Source: Megamonas sp. UBA1796
Lineage (GTDB): Bacteria; Bacillota; Negativicutes; Selenomonadales; Selenomonadaceae
Length of the DNA stretch: 29,417 nucleotides
NCBI GenBank assembly: GCA_002319795.1
Contig: DCFU01000022.1
Coordinates: forward strand, 1 to 29,417
Reading direction: 5' to 3'
Shown: one piece after another, positions 24,222-29,417 of the stretch
Layout of the letters: each line of letters begins with the position of its first letter
Position numbering within the stretch: the stretch's first letter is position 1
Made by a program: the position numbers and the translations under genes
Notes under the pieces: generated by a model
Told to the model about the DNA's origin: nothing
What the model saw: only the letters and a program-made list of their open reading frames with translations
The model's database searches: none

Positions 24222-24953
24222 ATGCTGGAATTGAAACATGTATCTTTTAGTGTGGAGGATGATCAGGGGCCCCGAGAAATCCTGACAGATATGAATTTGC
24301 GAATCGATGATAAAAAGTTTGTTGTTATCACTGGCCCAAATGGTGGTGGTAAATCAACACTTGCAAAGCTTATTGCGGGTATTGAAAAACCTACAAGTGG
24401 AAACATTTTTTTTGATGGAAAAGATATCACAGACTGGAGCATAACAGAACGTGCCAGAGCTGGTATAAGCTATGCGTTCCAGCAGCCAGTCAGATTTAAG
24501 GGCATTACAGTCAATGATCTCATGCGCATCGCTGCTGGCAATGAGGCACTCAGCACCAATGGGGTATGTCAATATTTATCGGAGGTTGGGCTATGTGCGG
24601 CTGATTATGTGCAACGGGAAGTTGATGCATCTCTTTCCGGCGGAGAGCTTAAGCGTATCGAGATTGCTACGCTTATTGCGCGTAAAGCAACTAAAATGGC
24701 TTTATTTGATGAACCCGAAGCAGGAATTGATCTCTGGAGTTTCCATAAGCTTATTCATGTGTTTGAAAAGATGCATAAGCAGCAACGCTCTATTCTTATT
24801 ATTTCCCATCAGGAGCGTATTTTAAATATTGCGGACGAAATTATATTGATTGCGGATGGAAGGCTTCGGCAAACAGGCACGAAAGAGTCGATACTACCAG
24901 GGCTTATGGAGGTTGCCGGCAAATGTGACCTTTTTAAGGAGGCTGAAAAGTAA
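24222..24953 (+). CDS. smsC: SufC-like ABC ATPase of a minimal SUF (SMS) system
   Basis: This 243-aa soluble ABC ATPase of the SufC type powers Fe-S cluster assembly on the SufB/D-like scaffold. It has Walker A GPNGGGKS, the Q-loop FQQPVRFKGI, signature LSGGELKR, Walker B MALFDEPEAGID and switch ISHQER. It has no transmembrane partner and the next gene is a SufB homologue. The start is ATG 24222, in frame behind GGAGAG; an ATG at 24195 would overlap that site. It overlaps smsB by one base (TAATG). The gene symbol follows the SMS nomenclature for SufCB pairs without SufS/SufU. Confidence 0.85.
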   Translation: MLELKHVSFSVEDDQGPREILTDMNLRIDDKKFVVITGPNGGGKSTLAKLIAGIEKPTSGNIFFDGKDITDWSITERARAGISYAFQQPVRFKGITVNDLMRIAAGNEALSTNGVCQYLSEVGLCAADYVQREVDASLSGGELKRIEIATLIARKATKMALFDEPEAGIDLWSFHKLIHVFEKMHKQQRSILIISHQERILNIADEIILIADGRLRQTGTKESILPGLMEVAGKCDLFKEAEK

Positions 24954-25870
24954 TGGATGATATTCAAAAGAACTTATTGGAAACAATTGCTGATTTGCAT
25001 GGCATTCCCGCAGGGGCCTATAATATCCGTTCCAACAGCAAGCCTTTGGCGAGGGCTTCTACTGCCAATATTGAGATTACTCCAAAAACGGATAAAGATG
25101 GGATTGATATACGGATTAAACCTGGGACACAAAATGAATCGGTTCATATTCCGGTTATTATGAGTGTGGCTGGACTCAAGGAATTGGTGTATAATGATTT
25201 TTATATTGGTGAGGGCGCAGACGTAGTTATTGTAGCAGGCTGTGGTATCCACTGTGGAGGAAATGATGACTCACAGCACGATGGAATTCATACTTTTTAT
25301 GTGGGGAAAAATGCAAGAGTCAAATATATTGAGAAGCACTATGGTGAAGGCGACGGGATGGGGGAGCGTATTATGAATCCAACAACCGTTGTTGAGCTGT
25401 CAGAAGGTGCTTCTATGGAAATGGAAACAACGCAGATCAAGGGGATTGATTCCACAAAACGTATAACGCAGGCAAAGCTTGCGGATAATGCGACATTTAT
25501 TGTGCACGAAAAGCTTATGACGCATGGGCAGCAATATGCTGAAACAGGATTTGAAGTTGACCTTGATGGTGAGAATTCCAGCACGAATGTAATATCACGC
25601 GCCGTGGCGCGTGATACATCGAGACAGCTTTTTTTAGCGAAGATTCGTGGAAATAATAAATGCCATGGGCATTCTGAGTGCGATGCTATTATCATGGATA
25701 GTGCAAGAATCTCGGCAATTCCAGAAATTACGGCAAACCATCCTGAAGCCAATCTTATCCATGAGGCAGCTATCGGTAAGATTGCGGGAGAACAACTTGT
25801 TAAACTCATGACGCTTGGATTGACAGAAAAAGAAGCTGAAACCCAGATTGTAAACGGTTTTCTTAAATAA
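24953..25870 (+). CDS. smsB: SufB/SufD-like scaffold of a minimal SUF (SMS) system
   Basis: This 305-aa protein is much shorter than SufB (about 470-495 aa) or SufD (about 420) and corresponds to the beta-helix core and C-terminal helices. It contains GCGIHCGG (C97, C101), KCHGHSECDAIIMD (C237, C243), and a C-terminal block ending in QIVNGFL that matches SufB. The position equal to E. coli SufB C405 is alanine (A251), while the partner glutamate E434 is kept as E271. It is translationally coupled to smsC. No sufS, sufU or sufE is adjacent; the sulfur donor must be elsewhere. Confidence 0.85.
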   Translation: MDDIQKNLLETIADLHGIPAGAYNIRSNSKPLARASTANIEITPKTDKDGIDIRIKPGTQNESVHIPVIMSVAGLKELVYNDFYIGEGADVVIVAGCGIHCGGNDDSQHDGIHTFYVGKNARVKYIEKHYGEGDGMGERIMNPTTVVELSEGASMEMETTQIKGIDSTKRITQAKLADNATFIVHEKLMTHGQQYAETGFEVDLDGENSSTNVISRAVARDTSRQLFLAKIRGNNKCHGHSECDAIIMDSARISAIPEITANHPEANLIHEAAIGKIAGEQLVKLMTLGLTEKEAETQIVNGFLK

Positions 25871-25881
25871 TTCTGCTGTGT

Positions 25882-25911
25882 ACAAAAAACTTGTATTAAA
25901 AAGTTTTTTGT
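25882..25911 (+). terminator. Putative terminator of smsCB
   Basis: An 11-bp perfect inverted repeat ACAAAAAACTT/AAGTTTTTTGT has an 8-nt loop, 11 bp after the stop. The T-run is inside the arm. It overlaps the tig promoter. Confidence 0.55.
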
Positions 25912-25919
25912 GGTATCAT
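25891..25919 (+). promoter_or_regulatory. Promoter of tig-clpP-clpX
   Basis: TTGTAT (25891-25896), 17 bp, then TGG-TATCAT (-10 at 25914-25919, extended). The leader to the tig start is about 100 nt. Confidence 0.6.
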
Positions 25920-26026
25920 GCTTTGTATGGCGTATTAGGATTGCGGCTATAATGAGTAGTCATAAACAAGGTTCAGACAAGCCGGAATAAAATACAGAAA
26001 GAATAAACAGGAGGTCATTTTTTATA

Positions 26027-27316
26027 ATGAAGGTTACTGCAGAAAAGATAGACAACCAACAGGTCGTTCTGACGGTAGAGGTGCCAGCAGGAGAGCTTGA
26101 TAAGGCTTCGGACAAGGCTTTTAAGAGAATAGCAGGAAAGGTGAACATCCCGGGTTTTCGTAAGGGCAAGGCTCCGCGCAAGATTGTAGAACAGCAGGTT
26201 GGCAAGCAGGCTATTTTGGATGAGGCTTTCGATATTGTTGCACAAAAATCATTTGAGGATGCGCTTGATGAACAGAAGATTGAGCCAGTAGCTCGTCCAA
26301 AAATTGACGTTGTAACTCTTGAGGAAGGGAAAGATCTTGTATTTAAGGCTACAGTGACACCAAAACCGGAAATTGTACTGGGCGAATATAAGGGCTTGAA
26401 AATTGAAAAAAAAGTAGTAGAAGTTAAAGACGAGGATGTTGATAAGCAGGTTGAACAGCTTCGTAATCATCAGTCCAAGATGATTGATGCTCCTGAAGGT
26501 GCCGAGGTTGCTGATGGAGATTTTACTACACTTGATTTCAAAGGATTTATTGATGGCGAAGCTTTTAAGGGTGGAGAAGGTAAGGATTACCCTCTGCAAA
26601 TTGGATCTAACAGTTTTATCCCGGGATTCGAGGCGCAGCTTATCGGTGCCAAGCTCAATGAAGAGCGTGATGTGAAGGTAACTTTCCCTGAAGACTATCA
26701 GGCTAAGGAACTCGCTGGAAAAGAAGCTGTATTTAAATGTACGGTTCATAGTATCAAGCATAAGGAACTTCCTGAGCTTGATGATGCATTCGCTAAACAG
26801 GCAAGTACTTTTCAGACGCTGGATGAGCTGAAAAAAGATATTCGTGCGAAGTTGGAAAAGAATGCTGAAATGAAAACAGAGAATGACCGAAAGACGGCGG
26901 CTATTCAAGAGGCAACTGAGAATGCTAAGGTTGACATTCCACAGATTATGATTGATAATCGTGTTACGACTATGATTCAGGAAATGTCGATGCGTCTTGA
27001 ACAACAGGGTATGAAACTGGAGCAGTACTTGCAGTATGCCGGTACGGATATTGCTAAGGTACGTGAGGAATATCGTGAGACAGCTGAAAAGAACGTGAAG
27101 ACGGATCTCATGCTTGAAGCGGTGGCAAAAGCAGAGAATATACAGGTAGAAGCAGATGATATAAGTACAGAGGTTGCTGCTATGGCACAAACTTATGGTG
27201 CAACGCCTGTACAGGTCCAAAAAATTATTAAGGAACAGGGGCGGCTCGGTGATCTTGCCGCTACGATTCTGCGCCGGAAAACAGCACAATATATTGTTGA
27301 TGGCCTGGCAGAATAA
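26027..27316 (+). CDS. tig: Trigger factor
   Basis: This 429-aa ribosome-associated chaperone and peptidyl-prolyl isomerase has an N-terminal ribosome-binding domain with the signature PGFRKGKAPR, a FKBP domain (about 160-245: GDFTTLDFKGFIDGEAF ... IPGFEAQLIGA), and a helical C-terminal chaperone domain. Its length is typical. The ATG is 12 nt from AGGAGG, a long but tolerable spacer. It is the first gene of the tig-clpP-clpX unit, which is a classic order. Confidence 0.96.
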   Translation: MKVTAEKIDNQQVVLTVEVPAGELDKASDKAFKRIAGKVNIPGFRKGKAPRKIVEQQVGKQAILDEAFDIVAQKSFEDALDEQKIEPVARPKIDVVTLEEGKDLVFKATVTPKPEIVLGEYKGLKIEKKVVEVKDEDVDKQVEQLRNHQSKMIDAPEGAEVADGDFTTLDFKGFIDGEAFKGGEGKDYPLQIGSNSFIPGFEAQLIGAKLNEERDVKVTFPEDYQAKELAGKEAVFKCTVHSIKHKELPELDDAFAKQASTFQTLDELKKDIRAKLEKNAEMKTENDRKTAAIQEATENAKVDIPQIMIDNRVTTMIQEMSMRLEQQGMKLEQYLQYAGTDIAKVREEYRETAEKNVKTDLMLEAVAKAENIQVEADDISTEVAAMAQTYGATPVQVQKIIKEQGRLGDLAATILRRKTAQYIVDGLAE

Positions 27317-27342
27317 GCCTTGCTCTATTATGGGGTGATTTT

Positions 27343-27948
27343 ATGAATTATGTACCAATGGTCGTGGAGACATCGAACCGTGGTGAACGCGCGTATGATA
27401 TATATTCACGTCTTTTGAAAGATCGTATTGTATTCCTGGGAGGACCTATTGATGATGCGGTAGCGAATGTTGTCGTTGCACAGCTTTTATTCTTGGAGTC
27501 AGAGGATCCGGATAAGGATATACATCTTTATATCAATAGCCCAGGTGGTGTTGTAACTGCCGGGCTTGCCATTTATGATACGATGCAGTATATTAAGCCG
27601 GATGTATCGACAATCTGTATTGGACAGGCAGCTAGTATGGGATCCTTACTGCTGACAGCTGGTGCAAAAGGGAAGCGTTATGCATTGCCGCTGGCTCGCA
27701 TTATGATTCATCAGCCATTAGGCGGAGCACAGGGACAGTCGACGGATATTCAGATTCAGGCAAAGGAAATCCTTCGTTTGCGTGAAGTCGGCAATGATAT
27801 ATTGATGAAACATACAGGACAGCTCCGTGAGAAAGTTCTTGCGGATACAGAACGTGATAATTTTATGAGTGCTGCAGAAGCTAAAGACTATGGACTCATC
27901 GATGAGGTGATTGTCCGTCCAATTACGAAACCGGGAGCCAAGGACTGA
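27343..27948 (+). CDS. clpP: ATP-dependent Clp protease proteolytic subunit ClpP
   Basis: This 201-aa serine protease has the complete catalytic triad S98 (GQAASMGSLLL), H123 (MIHQPLGG) and D172. It forms the tetradecameric chamber that works with ClpX, encoded 11 bp downstream. The ATG follows GGGGTG. It lies 26 bp after tig with no terminator between them. The short N-terminal region before FLGGPID is normal for the family. Confidence 0.97.
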   Translation: MNYVPMVVETSNRGERAYDIYSRLLKDRIVFLGGPIDDAVANVVVAQLLFLESEDPDKDIHLYINSPGGVVTAGLAIYDTMQYIKPDVSTICIGQAASMGSLLLTAGAKGKRYALPLARIMIHQPLGGAQGQSTDIQIQAKEILRLREVGNDILMKHTGQLREKVLADTERDNFMSAAEAKDYGLIDEVIVRPITKPGAKD

Positions 27949-27959
27949 GAGGTGATACC

Positions 27960-29231
27960 ATGTTGAAGTTTGGGGATGAAAAAGGTCAGTTGAAGTGTTC
28001 GTTCTGTGGGAAATCACAGGAACAGGTCAGAAAGCTGGTTGCGGGTCCGGGCGTATATATCTGTGATGAATGTATTGAACTTTGTAATGAAATCATAGAA
28101 GAAGAATTTAGTGAAGATGTTGAGATTGAATTGAAGGATGTACCAAAACCTAAGGATATTCGTGCTATTCTGGATCAGTATGTAATTGGACAGGGTGAGG
28201 CTAAGAAGTCTTTGGCAGTAGCGGTATACAATCATTATAAGAGAATCAACATGGGAACTAAAGCCGATGATGTTGAATTGCAGAAATCAAATATTCTTAT
28301 GCTGGGGCCGACGGGCAGTGGCAAAACTTTATTGGCACAGACTTTGGCACGTATACTCAATGTTCCGTTTGCTATTGCAGATGCTACTTCGCTTACGGAA
28401 GCTGGTTATGTAGGTGAAGATGTCGAAAATATCCTTTTAAAGCTGATTCAATCAGCAGATTATGACGTGGAAAAAGCCGAAAAGGGTATTATCTACATTG
28501 ATGAAATTGACAAGATTGCACGTAAGTCAGAGAATCCTTCTATAACACGTGATGTGTCTGGTGAAGGGGTGCAGCAGGCTCTGTTGAAAATTCTGGAGGG
28601 AACTGTTGCTTCAGTACCACCGCAGGGTGGCCGTAAACATCCGCATCAGGAGCTTATCCAGATTGACACCACTAATATTCTTTTTATTTGTGGTGGTGCC
28701 TTTGATGGTATTGAGAAAATTATTGAATCGCGCCTTGGAAGAAAGAATCTCGGATTTGGTGCTGTCATTGAGTCTAAGATAGAACGTAATATAGGAGAAA
28801 TTCTTCAGCATGTCTTGCCGGAGGATCTTTTGAAGAACGGGCTTATTCCTGAGTTTGTTGGCAGATTACCAATCGTTGTGACTCTTGATGCACTGAATGA
28901 AGCTGCGTTGGTGAGTATTCTTACTGAGCCAAAGAACGCATTAGTCAAGCAGTATCAAAAGCTTCTTGAGCTTGACGGGGTGAAGCTTTCCTTTGAAGAT
29001 GAAGCTTTGCGGCTTATTGCAAAAGAAGCATTGAAACGTAAAACGGGGGCACGTGGATTGAGATCCATTATTGAGTCTATTATGCGTAATGTTATGTATG
29101 AGGTGCCTTCTGTTGATGCTGTTTCCGTATGCAGAGTTACCAGGGAAGTTGTTGCAGAAAAGAAAGATCCTGTGCTTACGATTGATAAAAAAAAGTCGAA
29201 GAAGGTTATCAATCAGGAAGCATCGGCATAA
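27960..29231 (+). CDS. clpX: ATP-dependent Clp protease ATP-binding subunit ClpX
   Basis: This 423-aa unfoldase has an N-terminal zinc domain (C13, C16, C35, C38), Walker A GPTGSGKT, Walker B IIYIDEID, sensor/arginine segments, and the ClpP-docking loop LGFGA (IGF-type tripeptide, here LGF). It delivers substrates to ClpP. The ATG follows GAGAGGTG. It is the last gene of the tig-clpP-clpX unit and is followed by a terminator. The C-terminus is slightly long and Lys-rich (KKKSKKVINQEASA). Confidence 0.97.
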   Translation: MLKFGDEKGQLKCSFCGKSQEQVRKLVAGPGVYICDECIELCNEIIEEEFSEDVEIELKDVPKPKDIRAILDQYVIGQGEAKKSLAVAVYNHYKRINMGTKADDVELQKSNILMLGPTGSGKTLLAQTLARILNVPFAIADATSLTEAGYVGEDVENILLKLIQSADYDVEKAEKGIIYIDEIDKIARKSENPSITRDVSGEGVQQALLKILEGTVASVPPQGGRKHPHQELIQIDTTNILFICGGAFDGIEKIIESRLGRKNLGFGAVIESKIERNIGEILQHVLPEDLLKNGLIPEFVGRLPIVVTLDALNEAALVSILTEPKNALVKQYQKLLELDGVKLSFEDEALRLIAKEALKRKTGARGLRSIIESIMRNVMYEVPSVDAVSVCRVTREVVAEKKDPVLTIDKKKSKKVINQEASA

Positions 29232-29241
29232 ATACAACTTG

Positions 29242-29275
29242 AAAAGACGCTGCCGTATTGCAGCGTCTTTTTTTA
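29242..29275 (+). terminator. Intrinsic terminator of tig-clpP-clpX
   Basis: A GC-rich 12-bp stem AAAAGACGCTGC/GCAGCGTCTTTT with a 6-nt loop is followed by further T. Confidence 0.93.
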
Positions 29276-29296
29276 CGAATGCGGCCTTCTCGGTTT

Positions 29297-29417
29297 AGAG
29301 GACACGAAATAGGACAGAAAAAACGACTAAAATATAGAATAGCATAATCTTATGCAGCCGGATGAGAAATTGTTTTTTCAAAGGCGTTTGGAGCGATCCA
29401 GCCAATCCCACTGTGAG
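29297..29417 (-). mobile_element. IS3-family insertion sequence, one end (truncated by window)
   Basis: Between the clpX terminator and the window edge lies what looks like the end of an IS. There is a terminal-repeat-like stretch GGACACGAAATAGGACAG (29300-29317, two GGACA copies 12 bp apart), a short untranslated part, then the transposase 3' end on the minus strand. The outer boundary near 29297 is inferred from resemblance to IS3-type ends (GGACAC...GGACA), recalled rather than compared. Confidence 0.5.
29350..29417 (-). CDS. IS3-family transposase OrfB, C-terminal end (partial)
   Basis: The minus-strand frame reads HSGIGWIAPNAFEKTISHPA plus one alanine before TAA (stop at 29350-29352). 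This resembles the end of IS3-type integrase-core (rve) transposases, whose C-terminus typically runs RxHSxLGYxSPxxFE. Only 21 residues are in the window, so the family call rests on this motif alone. The remainder lies beyond the right edge. Confidence 0.6.
   Translation of the reverse strand, partial: HSGIGWIAPNAFEKTISHPAA

Noticed and set aside
26249..27289. Minus-strand open frame of 346 codons opposite tig
   Set aside because: It is a shadow of trigger factor, Phe/Leu/Asn-rich without recognisable domains; tig has complete signatures.
1..29417. CRISPR array, tRNA genes, prophage or defence island
   Set aside because: I saw no regularly spaced direct repeats, no cloverleaf-like sequence with a TTCGA arm, and no nuclease, helicase or phage genes; apart from the IS end the content is housekeeping.

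Overview
The window looks like chromosomal DNA of an anaerobic, low-to-moderate GC Firmicute, most likely a member of the Negativicutes (Selenomonas/Veillonella/Acidaminococcus-type). Supporting signs are a stand-alone biotin-dependent carboxyltransferase (OadA/5S type without a biotinyl domain), a two-gene SUF-like Fe-S system, a HrcA/CIRCE-controlled groESL, a PdtaS/EutW-type kinase with an ANTAR regulator, and frequent TTG/GTG starts behind strong AGGAGG sites. The class is an inference from gene content; I cannot name a genus.

Layout. Positions 1-30 are the 3' end of a 5S rRNA gene with its terminator. They are followed by about 500 bp without an intact gene, containing inverted repeats that may be a decayed mobile element. 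From 582 to 4255 the genes are on the minus strand: carboxyltransferase oadA with its own strong promoter, then a D-amino-acid aminotransferase and an Fsr-type MFS exporter in one unit. From 4490 almost everything is on the plus strand: an ACT-domain protein with a UPF0210/DUF711 protein; nth; the t6A/acetylation cluster tsaE-tsaB-rimI-tsaD; a cytosolic HisKA_2 histidine kinase overlapping an ANTAR response regulator; CIRCE-groES-groEL; an EamA transporter; the C4-dicarboxylate transporter dctA; and an IMP dehydrogenase of the Tritrichomonas-like clade. A DNA-deoxyinosine glycosylase on the minus strand converges on guaB and shares its terminator. Then come an OmpR/EnvZ-type two-component pair, clpB, a minimal smsC-smsB (SufCB-like) pair, and tig-clpP-clpX. 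The right edge holds the 3' end of a minus-strand IS3-family transposase, cut by the window.

How the genes work together. Protein quality control dominates the second half (GroESL, ClpB, trigger factor, ClpP, ClpX). Visible control sites include a perfect CIRCE before groES and an unusual inverted array of AGTCAAA heptads over the clpB promoter. oadA and dctA fit a C4-dicarboxylate/oxaloacetate metabolism. Two sensory systems act at different levels: the ANTAR pair probably through RNA antitermination, and the OmpR-type pair through DNA binding.

I see no complete new defence or mobile system. The most interesting items are the SmsB-like protein lacking the canonical scaffold cysteine, the heptad array before clpB, the parasite-like IMPDH, the orphan ANTAR pair, the ACT/UPF0210 pair, and the repeat-flanked gene-free stretch beside the rRNA operon.
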